Below are positions 43,767 to 52,638 of a stretch of 64,000 bases of DNA, in pieces. Both the position numbers and the translations under genes were made by a program. The stretch spans positions 1-64,000 of the forward strand of contig JBBRQD010000005.1 of NCBI GenBank assembly GCA_038227045.1, given 5' to 3'. Position 1 is the first letter of the stretch; each line of letters starts with the position of its first letter. The DNA comes from JANXLS01 sp038227045. GTDB lineage: Bacteria; Planctomycetota; SZUA-567; H5-PLA8. Under the pieces are notes generated by a model that saw only the letters and a program-made list of their open reading frames with translations, made no database searches and had not been told where the DNA came from.

Positions 43767-45710
43767 TCACTCCATCGTCGTCAACGTCGTCATCGATTGC
43801 GCGGGCAACTCGATCTCAACAACTCCATTCACAGGCGCAATGGGCGCGAACGATTTGAATAAAACGCCGCGCGACGTTTGAACGACGTTCAGCGATTTCA
43901 CCGTGGGCGGAATTCCGGCGATGCGCGCTTTGCGCATCCAGTCCGCGTTGCTCAATTGAAACGTGTAGTGCGTCGCATGCGCCTCTGCCTTGCGGAATAC
44001 GGTCAGTTGCACCCGCACAAGTCCACCGCTTGTATCCAGCGCTTCGCTGCCCGGCGGAACGAACCGCAGCCAGTGTTTTTGCAGCGCGAATCGTTCGGTC
44101 TCCGCCGGCACGCCTCCGTTTTTTGTGCCGGCGGTGAGCAGCGAATAATCGCCCGTGTATTCCCAATACAGTACCGCTTGCGGCCGCGCGAATTGAAATA
44201 GGTCCTGGTATTGAAGCATCTCGCGGCCAAAATAATCGAACGACCGAAACGAACCGTCTTTCCACGCGCCCGGATCGACGCCCGCCTCCGCGACGATCAG
44301 CGGCAATTTCGCAATTTGCGCCAGATCACTCCACGCCGCATACTGCCGGGGCGTTCCGCCGCCCCACGAATGAAACGACAGCGCGCCCACATATTTCATC
44401 GCGCCCGCGTCGTCCAACGCCGGCTGCAAATAGTCGAGCGGTGTGCGAGGGTTGCTGACGTCGCCCAGCACACATTTTGTTTTCAGACCGAGCTTTTCGA
44501 ATTGAGCGCCTAGCAATTTGATCGCGTCACGGTGCTCTACTGCGGTGAACTTGATCTTCGCGCCATAGTCCGGTTCGTTGAACGAAAAATAATCTGGTTC
44601 GGCCTGAAATTCATTTTTCGCGTGAAGCAGATACGCGCCAATCGCCTCCGCCGCGGCGGGAAATGACTCCGCAGGAATATTGATTTCGGCCGGTGCGCCG
44701 GCACGCTCGACGGTCCGAGTCATCCAAGCCGGCGCTTCCCAGACCGACGCGATGAACGGAATTTTCAGCCGCGCCAATTCGCGCATCGTCTCAAATTCGC
44801 GCGGCAGTTTTCTGGCCGACGGTGACGGCGGGGAGCCCTTCCGCGGCATCCACTTGGCCAGCGAGATTTCGGTCCGCGCGAATCGCGGCTTGAGCTGCGC
44901 AAGCGTGTAGTTTTTTTCGGGCGTATCGAGATTGAAGCAATAGTTTCCGCCCAAGCCCCGCACTGCGAATCGCACCGTGGCGGAGTCCAGCTTGAATTCA
45001 GCGGGAGTTCGATCCGGCTGCCCAGTCGCGCTCAACACCACGCCGAATTTCGCCGTTGCGCCCTGGGCCATGAATCCCGCGTGCGCGTGAATCAGCAACG
45101 AAAAATGATTGTCCCATTTGCGGCTGTCTTGAAGCGTCGCGTTGGCCGGGCCGTCGAAGTGAGCGTCGAATCGAATCGATTTGTCCGGATTGAAAAGCCG
45201 GACGTGTTCCAATGTTCCACTGCTCAGAGTCGATTTGGCAGGCAGCTCCGCCGGCAGCTCGCCGCTGGCGCCGTCTTTGCCTTTCGTTTCGAACGAACCT
45301 TTCGCGAAAATATCCGCCGGAAGATCGATCCAGAAAATCACACCTTCCATGTCGCTGTCTTTGAACGCGCTGGCGACGAAATCGAAGCGAATGCCATCGG
45401 GCGTGACGGTTGCCGTTTGCGTGATTTCCACGTCGACAGTTTCGCCATCGCCGACTCGCCCCTGCCAGTGTTTTTTTTCATTGGTTTCGGCGAAGACGAC
45501 TTTGCTTTTGTCGACGGTATAGAATTTTCCCCAGTTCTTTGCAGGGATTTTCACGGTCGCGTTCATATCAAGCCAGCCTGCGCCAAGCTCGATGCGTTCG
45601 AGCCGCCCTGCGTCGTCAAACCGATTTTCGGAGGCCACTGTGATCTCGAAAAAAAGGAGGGTAAGCGCGACGATAGAGAGGAAAGGAACTGCGGAATGCC
45701 ATCTTCTCAT
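43767..45710 (-). CDS. Exported GH30-like glycoside hydrolase (clan GH-A)
   Basis: The 647-residue protein starts at the ATG at 45710 with a signal peptide (SAVPFLSIVALTLLFFEITV). After an N-terminal beta domain comes a TIM barrel with FSFNEPDYG (proposed acid/base Glu, NEP motif) and PLIVAEAGVDPG (proposed nucleophile Glu), then a C-terminal beta-sandwich (VRVQLTVFRKAEAHATHYTF), a layout like GH30 xylanases and glucuronoxylanases. The substrate is unknown. It is convergent with ilvN and 55 bp downstream of bioB on the same strand, though relatedness is doubtful. Confidence 0.72.
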   Translation of the reverse strand: MRRWHSAVPFLSIVALTLLFFEITVASENRFDDAGRLERIELGAGWLDMNATVKIPAKNWGKFYTVDKSKVVFAETNEKKHWQGRVGDGETVDVEITQTATVTPDGIRFDFVASAFKDSDMEGVIFWIDLPADIFAKGSFETKGKDGASGELPAELPAKSTLSSGTLEHVRLFNPDKSIRFDAHFDGPANATLQDSRKWDNHFSLLIHAHAGFMAQGATAKFGVVLSATGQPDRTPAEFKLDSATVRFAVRGLGGNYCFNLDTPEKNYTLAQLKPRFARTEISLAKWMPRKGSPPSPSARKLPREFETMRELARLKIPFIASVWEAPAWMTRTVERAGAPAEINIPAESFPAAAEAIGAYLLHAKNEFQAEPDYFSFNEPDYGAKIKFTAVEHRDAIKLLGAQFEKLGLKTKCVLGDVSNPRTPLDYLQPALDDAGAMKYVGALSFHSWGGGTPRQYAAWSDLAQIAKLPLIVAEAGVDPGAWKDGSFRSFDYFGREMLQYQDLFQFARPQAVLYWEYTGDYSLLTAGTKNGGVPAETERFALQKHWLRFVPPGSEALDTSGGLVRVQLTVFRKAEAHATHYTFQLSNADWMRKARIAGIPPTVKSLNVVQTSRGVLFKSFAPIAPVNGVVEIELPAQSMTTLTTME

Positions 45711-45765
45711 TTTGATATTAACAGTGCAGGATCGGCGAGAGTCAATCGCCGGATAAAAAAACCGC

Positions 45766-46722
45766 TCAATGGCTGGCACAGCGATCGAGTTCCAGCGTCT
45801 TGATTCCCAGCTTCGTCATCAGCGCCCGGTCGGATTCCGTTTCCGGATTGCCGGTCGTCAGCAGTTTGTCGCCGTAGAAAATCGAATTCGCCCCGGCCAG
45901 AAAACACAGCGCCTGCACCGCGTCGCTCATCTGCCGTCGTCCCGCGCTGAGCCGCACGAAACTCTTCGGCATCGCGATGCGCGCCGCCGCGATCGTGCGC
46001 ACGAATTCCAGCGGGTCGAGCGCATCGGTGCCGTTCAGCGGCGTGCCTTCGACTTGCACCAGATTGTTGATCGGCACGCTCTCGGGCTGCGGGTCGAGGT
46101 TGGCGAGTTGCGCAATCAGCCCCGCGCGCACGCGCCGCGTCTCGCCCATTCCGACGATCCCGCCGCAGCAGACATGCATGCCCGCGCCGCGCACACGGTC
46201 AAGCGTATCCAAGCGATCCTGATACTGCCGCGTCGAGACAATCTCGCCGTAAAACTCCGGCGCGGTGTCGAGGTTGTGGTTGTAATAATCCAGTCCGGCG
46301 TCCTTGAGTTGCTCGGCCTGGCCCGGCTGCAACATGCCCAGCGTCGCGCACGTTTCCAGCCCGAGCGAGCGCACGGCTTTCACCATTTCAAGGACGGGCT
46401 CGAGATCTTTCTGCTTCGGACCGCGCCACGCCGCCCCCATGCAAAACCGCGTCGCGCCATTTTCCTTCGCGGCCTTCGCGGCATTGATGACCTCGTCGAG
46501 CGGCAGCAGCGCCTGGTTGTCAACGCCAGTGTGATAGCGCGCAGCCTGCGGACAATAGCCGCAATCTTCGGGGCAACCACCGGTCTTAATTGAAATGAGC
46601 GTGCTGAGCTGCACTGCGTTGGGATCGAAATGTTCGCGATGAACGCTCTGCGCCTTGAACAGAAGATCGTTAAATGGGAGGTTGAGGATGGCTTCGATTT
46701 GGTCGACGGTGAAGTTGCTCAT
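45766..46722 (-). CDS. bioB: Biotin synthase
   Basis: The 318-residue radical-SAM enzyme has the 4Fe-4S loop CPEDCGYC (C50, C54, C57), then YHTGVDNQALLPLDEVI, YNHNLDTAPEFYG, and the auxiliary-cluster region with GAGMHVCCGGIVGMGE and SAGRRQMSD. It inserts sulfur into dethiobiotin. The start at 46722 gives the usual length. The next genes on the strand upstream are fabF and acpP, linking biotin to fatty-acid synthesis (acetyl-CoA carboxylase cofactor). Confidence 0.95.
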   Translation of the reverse strand: MSNFTVDQIEAILNLPFNDLLFKAQSVHREHFDPNAVQLSTLISIKTGGCPEDCGYCPQAARYHTGVDNQALLPLDEVINAAKAAKENGATRFCMGAAWRGPKQKDLEPVLEMVKAVRSLGLETCATLGMLQPGQAEQLKDAGLDYYNHNLDTAPEFYGEIVSTRQYQDRLDTLDRVRGAGMHVCCGGIVGMGETRRVRAGLIAQLANLDPQPESVPINNLVQVEGTPLNGTDALDPLEFVRTIAAARIAMPKSFVRLSAGRRQMSDAVQALCFLAGANSIFYGDKLLTTGNPETESDRALMTKLGIKTLELDRCASH

Positions 46723-46791
46723 GAGCTTTCCGATTTGTCTTTCGATTAGAATCCGAGCCGCGCGCAGATCAAAATGAAATCTGCACATCGG

Positions 46792-48042
46792 CTACCCGAC
46801 AAACCTGCTCACCGCCAGCGTCGCATTATGCCCGCCAAATCCCAAACTGTTCGACAACGCGTGCCGAATCGAAATCTTCCGCGGTCCTTCCGGCACGTAA
46901 TCGAGATCGCAATCCGGGTCGGGCGTTTTTAGGTTCTTCGTTGCGTGAATCTTGCCTTCGCAAATCGACAGGCACGTCACCACGAATTCGATGCCGCCTG
47001 CCGCGCCCAACGTGTGGCCGGTCATGCTCTTCGTCGAATTGATCGGTATCTTGCGCGCGTGCTCGCCCAGCACCTTCTTTATTGCAAATGTTTCGATCTT
47101 ATCATTGAAGGGCGTCGAGGTGCCGTGCGCGTTGATGTAATCGATGTCTTCCGGCTTCAAACCGGCGTCTTTCAGCGCCAGCGTCATCGCGCGGATGCCG
47201 CCGTCGCCGTCTTCGCACGGCGCGGTAATATGGTAGCCGTCGCCGGAGAGTCCGTAGCCCGTGAATTCCGCGTAAATGCGCGCTCCGCGAGCCTTCGCGT
47301 GTTCGAGTTCTTCAAGCACCACGATGCCCGCGCCTTCTCCGAGCACGAACCCGTTGCGCTCCTTGTCGAACGGGCGCGACGCGCCTTGCGGGTCGTCGTT
47401 GCGCGCCGACAACGCGCCCATGTTCGCGAAGCCCGCCATGCCCAGCGGCGTGACGGCCGCTTCGGAACCGCCCGAGAGCATGATGTCGGCCTCGCCGTAT
47501 TGAATCGTGCGCAGCGCCGAGCCCAGCGAATTCGCGGCGGCCGCGCATGCCGTCACGATGCAATAATTCGGACCACGAAGCTTGTGCAGAATCGAAATCT
47601 GCGCGGGCGCCGCGTTGGCCATCAGTTTCGGCACGAGGAACAGCGAGACGCGGCTCGGGCCTTTGGCCATCAGGCGCTCTTTTTGTTCTTCAATTTCAGT
47701 GATGCCGCCGATCCCGGTGCCCACGATCACGCCTATGCGCGAGGTGTCTTCTTTCGTGAAATCCAGGCCTGAATCCTTGACCGCTTCCGCGGCCGCGACG
47801 CACGCCAGTTGCGTGAAGCGATCCATGCGCATCGCCGCTTTCGCGTCGATGTGCTGGCCCGCCTCGAAGTTCTTGACTTCACCCGCGATTTTGACGGAGT
47901 GCTTCGACGCATCGTAAAGCGTAATGGGACCGATACCGCTGGTGGTTTCAAGCAGCGCATTCCAAGATGCCTGAACGCCCATGCCCACTGGCGTGACCAG
48001 ACCCAGTCCCGTCACCACGACCCGCCGCCGATTCGTACTCAT
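46792..48042 (-). CDS. fabF: Beta-ketoacyl-ACP synthase II
   Basis: The 416-residue thiolase-fold enzyme has catalytic Cys in IVTACAAAANS, His in INAHGTSTPFND and His in STKSMTGHTLGAAGG. It elongates acyl-ACP in type II fatty-acid synthesis. AAGGAGAT 10 bases before the ATG at 48042 selects this start over the ATG at 48054. A palindrome pair separates it from acpP just upstream. Confidence 0.95.
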   Translation of the reverse strand: MSTNRRRVVVTGLGLVTPVGMGVQASWNALLETTSGIGPITLYDASKHSVKIAGEVKNFEAGQHIDAKAAMRMDRFTQLACVAAAEAVKDSGLDFTKEDTSRIGVIVGTGIGGITEIEEQKERLMAKGPSRVSLFLVPKLMANAAPAQISILHKLRGPNYCIVTACAAAANSLGSALRTIQYGEADIMLSGGSEAAVTPLGMAGFANMGALSARNDDPQGASRPFDKERNGFVLGEGAGIVVLEELEHAKARGARIYAEFTGYGLSGDGYHITAPCEDGDGGIRAMTLALKDAGLKPEDIDYINAHGTSTPFNDKIETFAIKKVLGEHARKIPINSTKSMTGHTLGAAGGIEFVVTCLSICEGKIHATKNLKTPDPDCDLDYVPEGPRKISIRHALSNSLGFGGHNATLAVSRFVG

Positions 48043-48132
48043 GAAAAATAACATCTCCTTGCGAACAAAGAATGCCGGGTGAGTTCGTCACGCGGCATTT
48101 TTCGAGACCTGCTTGTGCGCGAACCGCGGCAT

Positions 48133-48187
48133 GTATCGCCGGCGTCCCGCCGGCACGCTAATCAGGCCGGCGGGACGCCGGCGGTAC
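48133..48187. repeat. Paired short palindromes
   Basis: Arms 48133-48154 and 48166-48187 are near-complements (GTATCGCCGGCGTCCCGCCG with CGGCGGGACGCCGGCGGTAC). Each arm is itself a GCCGGCG-TCC-CGCCGGC palindrome. It lies between acpP and fabF within the operon. Confidence 0.75.
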
Positions 48188-48191
48188 AATC

Positions 48192-48434
48192 CTACTTCTT
48201 CGTCTGTTCTTCGATGAACCTGACGACGTCGCCGACTGTCTTGATCTTGCCTTCGGCGTCTTCCGGAATGTTGATGTCGAATTCGTCTTCGAATTCCATG
48301 ACCAGATCGGCCTGGTCGAGCGAATCAGCGCCCAACTCCTGGAACGAGCTTTCCAGCGCGATTTGATCCTTGGGCTTTTTCAGCTTCTCGCTGACGATTT
48401 CAATGACTTTGTCCTTGACCGGCGCACTTTCCAT
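48192..48434 (-). CDS. acpP: Acyl carrier protein
   Basis: The 80-residue acidic protein has the phosphopantetheine attachment motif LGADSLDQADLV (S38) and family-typical helices (VIEIVSEKLKKP; EFDINIPEDAEGKIKTVGDV). It carries growing acyl chains. GGGGAG precedes the ATG at 48434. It is followed on the strand by fabF, the classic acpP-fabF order. Confidence 0.97.
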   Translation of the reverse strand: MESAPVKDKVIEIVSEKLKKPKDQIALESSFQELGADSLDQADLVMEFEDEFDINIPEDAEGKIKTVGDVVRFIEEQTKK

Positions 48435-48693
48435 TCTTCTTCTCCCCTATATAGTTCAAACAAAATAGTTCAAAAAGCGGTTCGAAAAGCCGGGCGCAAA
48501 CTCCACCGCGGAGGCTTTCGCGTGTGTCATTCAACGGGGCAAAAAATATAACGGACATCACCCTCAAAGGCAAACGAATTACCGTAAAACGGAGACGCTC
48601 AATCCCGATTTTCTCTGTTAAAATATTTACAAATGACATTTCGCAGCCGTTTGCCCTCTTGAAAATTATTCCGTTCGCGCTATAGTGTGCAGC

Positions 48694-49440
48694 ATGATGA
48701 TCCGAATTTTAATAGTCATGGCACTGGTCGCCACTATCGTCGGCTGCGATTCGCCGTACGTGCGCGAGCGGCCGGTGGCAGGCGCGTGCATCAGTTGCGC
48801 GCCCAAGGAACTCGCAAATCTCTCCGAGAGCGACTACCTGATGCGCAAGGCCACCCTCGGCTCACGCGCTGAGCGCATGGAAGCGATCGACGTGATTCAG
48901 CGTTCGAACGATCCCGCGCTCTACACGTTTTTGCTCGAACGCTTGAAAGTGGACGACGACCGTTTCATCCAAATTCGCATCATGCGCGCGCTGGCGGATG
49001 CCGGCGATGTCCGCGCGGTGCCGGTGCTGCGGCGCATCGCGCGCTGGGACGAAACACGCGTGGGTATCGAAGCGATCGAAGCGTTGTACGATCTAGGTGA
49101 CGACAGCATGATGCTGCAACTGATCGATTTTCTCAAAGCCAATGAAGACTACCCGGAAATCCAGAATGTCGCGTATCGCGCGCTGTGCAAAATGACCGGC
49201 GCCGCGGTGCCGCCGACGCGCCGCGCATGGCTGGTCTACTATCAAACGCATCGGCTCGCGCCATACGAAACCAGAGCGTGGCTGTTCCCCTTCTATCAGG
49301 CGCCATTGCCCAAAACAGTCGACGGCGGGACGAAAATCGAGCCGGCGTTGCGCATCAGGCCCGAACTTCCGGATCACGATGTCCGCGTCCGAAAATCGCA
49401 CGTTCAGTTCTCCGACTTCTGGAAGAACGAAGCGCCGTAA
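48694..49440 (+). CDS. HEAT-repeat lipoprotein
   Basis: The 248-residue protein has a signal sequence (IRILIVMALVATIVGC) with lipobox IVGC. The mature part carries three to four PBS/HEAT-type repeats: SRAERMEAIDVIQRSNDPAL, RFIQIRIMRALADAGDVRAV, RVGIEAIEALYDLGDDSMML, PEIQNVAYRALCKMTG. Such repeats give a protein-interaction surface. It may act as an envelope scaffold. Its partner is unknown. A terminator follows after 27 bp, so it is monocistronic. Confidence 0.7.
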   Translation: MMIRILIVMALVATIVGCDSPYVRERPVAGACISCAPKELANLSESDYLMRKATLGSRAERMEAIDVIQRSNDPALYTFLLERLKVDDDRFIQIRIMRALADAGDVRAVPVLRRIARWDETRVGIEAIEALYDLGDDSMMLQLIDFLKANEDYPEIQNVAYRALCKMTGAAVPPTRRAWLVYYQTHRLAPYETRAWLFPFYQAPLPKTVDGGTKIEPALRIRPELPDHDVRVRKSHVQFSDFWKNEAP

Positions 49441-49467
49441 CGATGCTATTTAAATTCGCAATCTATT

Positions 49468-49506
49468 AAAAAGAGCCGCGTGGTCAATGCCACGGCGGCT
49501 CTTTTT
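49468..49506 (+). terminator. Rho-independent terminator
   Basis: The AAAAAGAGCCGCGTGG stem pairs with CCACGGCGGCTCTTTTT over a short loop, ending in a T-run, 27 bases after the HEAT lipoprotein stop. With its A-run at the other side it may work in both directions. Confidence 0.85.
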
Positions 49507-49508
49507 AG

Positions 49509-49567
49509 TTGTGGTGCAGGCTTCCAGCCTGCAATTCCAGCTATGCAGGCTGGAAGCCTGCACACAA
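49509..49567. repeat. Paired short palindromes
   Basis: Arms 49509-49533 and 49544-49567 are near-complements (TTGTGGTGCAGGCTTCCAGC with GCTGGAAGCCTGCACACAA). Each contains GCAGGCT-TCC-AGCCTGC. They lie directly after the terminator. Confidence 0.8.
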
Positions 49568-49584
49568 AGTAACCGCGACGTTAA

Positions 49585-50292
49585 TCAGTCTCTCCTCCGA
49601 TTGCCCGACAGAATCTGCAGCAGCAACAGGAACAGATTGAAAATGTCCAGATAGAGCGCGAGGATTGCTCCCACCACATTGTTGCTCTCGTAATATTGAC
49701 GCGTCACCGCGGAGGTATCGTACAGAATCCAGCCGCTGAAGACCACCGCTCCGATGCATGCCAGCCAATACGATGCGTTAGGGCTGGGGAAGAACATAAA
49801 TAACAGGCCCGCCACGATCATCGCAACCAGCGCCATGGTCAGAAAACCGCCGAGGTAGGAGAAATCTTTTCCCGACCAGCGCACATACGCCGTGAGCGTC
49901 AGGAAAATGACCGCGGTCAAACCCAGTGCCGCGCCGACTGTGTTTGGGCCTGCAACCGCCGGGTTGAGGTAAATCTTCAGAATCGGCGCAAGGGTCACGC
50001 CGCTAATGGTTACGAACGTCATCAGCCAAAGCCATCCGAACGGCCCGCTGAGACGGATGACCAGCGTTAAGAGGATTAAACCCAATTGCACCCAGCGCAG
50101 GATATTCCATATCGTCGCGACTTCGCCGCCCGGCATCTTATCGAAAACTTGAAACGCCACCACGCACGCCGCCGTACACACGCCCAGCGACACCGTCAGC
50201 CCGCTGTAAACTTTCGATACAAACTTTGCCCGTTCATCGGTCAACGGTTCGAACCGTTCTTCAAGCGACATGTAATCACGTTCTGCAAGCAT
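49585..50292 (-). CDS. Bax inhibitor-1 / YccA family membrane protein
   Basis: The 235-residue protein has a short cytoplasmic N-terminus (RDYMSLEERFEPLTDERAKF) and seven hydrophobic helices, with the family-typical DTSAVTRQYYESNN and ALYLDIFNLFLLLLQILSG near the end. The ATG at 50292 has a strong AAGGAGGAG. Members act as calcium-leak channels or modulators of membrane proteases. Nothing unusual. Confidence 0.92.
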   Translation of the reverse strand: MLAERDYMSLEERFEPLTDERAKFVSKVYSGLTVSLGVCTAACVVAFQVFDKMPGGEVATIWNILRWVQLGLILLTLVIRLSGPFGWLWLMTFVTISGVTLAPILKIYLNPAVAGPNTVGAALGLTAVIFLTLTAYVRWSGKDFSYLGGFLTMALVAMIVAGLLFMFFPSPNASYWLACIGAVVFSGWILYDTSAVTRQYYESNNVVGAILALYLDIFNLFLLLLQILSGNRRRD

Positions 50293-50430
50293 TTTGACTC
50301 CTCCTTCTTTAACTCCATGAACTCGACGGATACGACGGTCGCAAACTTCAAAGTTTAAGTTCCCACGCACATTGTTCGAGTATATTCATGAGGCGTTAAC
50401 AACTCTTCGCAAAAAAACGGAATCGACACA

Positions 50431-51405
50431 ATGAAAGCACTCTACATCGAATCGCCCGGCGCGATACGCCTTCGCGAAATTTCTGAACCACCGCTGCTTC
50501 CCGGCGAATGCCGCGTGGCGGTGAAGATGGTGGGGATCTGCCGCACGGATTTGGAACTCGCGAAAGGCTACATGAACTTCAGCGGCGTGCCCGGACACGA
50601 ATTCGTCGGGAAGGTCATAGAGGGGCCCGACCGCCTGATGGGGCGGCGCGTCGTGGGCGAAATCAACGCGGGCTGCGGATCGTGTGACGAATGCCGCAAC
50701 AATGGTTCGCGCCACTGTGCGACTCGCACGGTGCTGGGAATACTCAACCGCCCCGGCGCATTCGCTGAAACGCTGACGCTGCCCGAACGAAATCTGCTGC
50801 CCGTCCCGCATAACGTGAGCGACGAAGAAGCGGTCTTTACGGAGCCTCTCGCTGCCGCCCTGGAAATCTTCGAACAACTTCACGTTCGACCCAGCGCTAA
50901 AGCACTGGTAATCGGCGACGGAAAACTCGGCTTGTTGATCGCGCAAGTCTTCGCAAATTTTGGAGCGCGCGCAATGCTGCTCGGCCGCAATCCAAAAAAA
51001 TTGGCGCTGGCGGAACGCTGGGCGGTGCCGTCGGCGCTCAACGAATCCCGCGAAAAATCGCCGGTATACTTCGGCGGTCGTTTCGACTGCGTCGTCGAAT
51101 GCACCGGATCCCCCGAAGGCTTGGCCTGTGCGTTGAACCACACCGCGCCAGGCGGCACGATAGTCTTGAAAAGCACTTATGCGCCGTCCCAATCCCCGTC
51201 CATCGACTGGGCAAAAATGGTAGTCGACGAAATCCGCGTCGTGGGCAGCCGTTGCGGACCATTCGCACCCGCACTGAGGTTGCTCTCGCGCGGAGGCATC
51301 GACGTGCGCGGCCTCATCGATCACCGCAAGACGCTCGACGAGGGCGTCGAGGCATTTGAACTCGCCGCGCGAAAGGGCGTGTTGAAAGTGCTGGTAAGCG
51401 TTTGA
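50431..51405 (+). CDS. Zinc-dependent alcohol dehydrogenase family protein
   Basis: The 324-residue MDR-fold enzyme has the catalytic zinc site C37 (GICRTD) and H56-E57 (PGHEFVG), a four-cysteine structural zinc lobe (C82, C85, C88, C96), and a Rossmann domain (ALVIGDGKLGLLIAQVF, with GDGKLG for GxGxxG). It oxidises an alcohol or polyol with NAD(P). The substrate is unknown. At 324 residues it is slightly short of the 340-350 usual. Confidence 0.88.
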   Translation: MKALYIESPGAIRLREISEPPLLPGECRVAVKMVGICRTDLELAKGYMNFSGVPGHEFVGKVIEGPDRLMGRRVVGEINAGCGSCDECRNNGSRHCATRTVLGILNRPGAFAETLTLPERNLLPVPHNVSDEEAVFTEPLAAALEIFEQLHVRPSAKALVIGDGKLGLLIAQVFANFGARAMLLGRNPKKLALAERWAVPSALNESREKSPVYFGGRFDCVVECTGSPEGLACALNHTAPGGTIVLKSTYAPSQSPSIDWAKMVVDEIRVVGSRCGPFAPALRLLSRGGIDVRGLIDHRKTLDEGVEAFELAARKGVLKVLVSV

Positions 51406-51568
51406 GTGTGGCTTAAATCAATTCGCCCGTTTTTTGGCGGCGCATTTTGCGCGTGAGGCACTAACATGGTTCTTCATCGTGAATTCGCCGCTCAAGGGCA
51501 GGCTGCAAAAAGACGATTTGAATGTTTCGTCCGCCCTGCAACTATCCCGCTTTGAAAGGAACGCGCCT

Positions 51569-51958
51569 ATGCCAATCGTCAAGCAGTTATCGATCTTCCT
51601 CAAGAACAAACCCGGAGTGCTCGGAATTTTCTGCGACGAGCTCGCCGCCCACAAAATCAATATTCTCGGATTGTGCGTTTCGGACACGGTCGACCATGCA
51701 GTGGTGCGCGTGCTCTGCGACGATCCGAAAAAAGCGTGCAGCGTGCTGGGCGATGCCGGTATGCTGGTTATCGAAACCGACGTGCTCGTGCTGGATCTCC
51801 CAGACAAGCCCGGCGTGCTCGCCGACGTCGCCAAAAAACTGGCCAAGGCCAAGATCAACATCGAATATGCATACGGCACGACTGAAATCACCGGAGGCAA
51901 ACTGGTATTGCGCGTCAGCGACGCCAAGCAAGCACTCAAAACTTTAAAGGTCAAATAA
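51569..51958 (+). CDS. Tandem ACT-domain protein
   Basis: The 129-residue protein is two ACT domains in series: VKQLSIFLKNKPGVLGIFCD near the start and VLDLPDKPGVLADVAKKLAK in the second half. There is no catalytic domain. The ATG at 51569 follows AAAGGA; the frame extends upstream but the composition is poor. Such free ACT proteins bind amino acids and may regulate biosynthetic enzymes or transporters. It is distinct from ilvN. Confidence 0.82.
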   Translation: MPIVKQLSIFLKNKPGVLGIFCDELAAHKINILGLCVSDTVDHAVVRVLCDDPKKACSVLGDAGMLVIETDVLVLDLPDKPGVLADVAKKLAKAKINIEYAYGTTEITGGKLVLRVSDAKQALKTLKVK

Positions 51959-51965
51959 ACTGAAT

Positions 51966-52038
51966 GGTTTAAGGTTCCAAGTTTCAGGTTTAAGGTTCGA
52001 TTGTCCAACCTGGAACCTGAAACTTGGAACCTAAAACT
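51966..52038. repeat. Heptamer-phased inverted repeat (GGTTTAA/GGTTCCA family)
   Basis: Left arm 51966-52000 is exactly five heptamers (GGTTTAA, GGTTCCA, AGTTTCA, GGTTTAA, GGTTCGA). Right arm 52007-52038 is the complementary set (AACCTGG, AACCTGA, AACTTGG, AACCTAA). It ends 12 bp before the rlmH ATG. Confidence 0.85.
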
Positions 52039-52050
52039 GTCGTTAAAATC

Positions 52051-52512
52051 ATGAAGATACTTTTACTGGCCGTCGGAAAAATGCGCAGCGCACCGCTGGC
52101 TGAAGTGTGCGGAGACTATATGAAGCGCTTGCAGCGCTTCGGTCCGGTGGAACTCAAGGAAATCAAAGCGTCCTCCCGCGGCGCTATCCGCGCTGCGGCG
52201 GATGAGGAGTGCGGACGGCTGGCGAACGCACTCGAACCGTCCGACAAAGTTATCGTCCTCGACGAACGCGGCGCACAGATTTCGTCGGTACAATTTGCGG
52301 AATGGCTGGGACGGTACGAACGCGAAAACGCCAAACGGCTGGTCGTGGTGCTGGGCGGAGCGTATGGATTGACGGACGCGTTCAAAGCGCGCGGAACGCT
52401 GCTGGGTCTTTCGAAATTGACGCTGCCCCACGAGCTTTGCCGTGCAGTCGTGCTGGAACAAGTGTACCGGGCGAGGACCATTCAGAATCACCTCCCGTAC
52501 CATCACGCATAA
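52051..52512 (+). CDS. rlmH: 23S rRNA pseudouridine-1915 N3-methyltransferase RlmH
   Basis: The 153-residue SPOUT methyltransferase has KILLLAVGKMRSAPLAEVCG at its N-terminus, VVVLGGAYGL in the knot and LPHELCRAVVLEQVYRA...PYHH at the C-terminus. It methylates pseudouridine 1915 of 23S rRNA. The heptamer hairpin sits immediately upstream in the likely 5' leader. No strong Shine-Dalgarno is visible (only TTGGAA within the hairpin), so the hairpin could affect translation. Confidence 0.93.
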   Translation: MKILLLAVGKMRSAPLAEVCGDYMKRLQRFGPVELKEIKASSRGAIRAAADEECGRLANALEPSDKVIVLDERGAQISSVQFAEWLGRYERENAKRLVVVLGGAYGLTDAFKARGTLLGLSKLTLPHELCRAVVLEQVYRARTIQNHLPYHHA

Positions 52513-52638
52513 GCCGGGAATGAACAAAAAATCAAAGTTTGGAAAAAGAATTTTGAAAAAATCGGCAAATGAGTTAAACGTGTGGAAGATTACCAGCAGC
52601 AGGGCATTGTTTTGTCGGTGAACTCTTCGGAGAAAATC

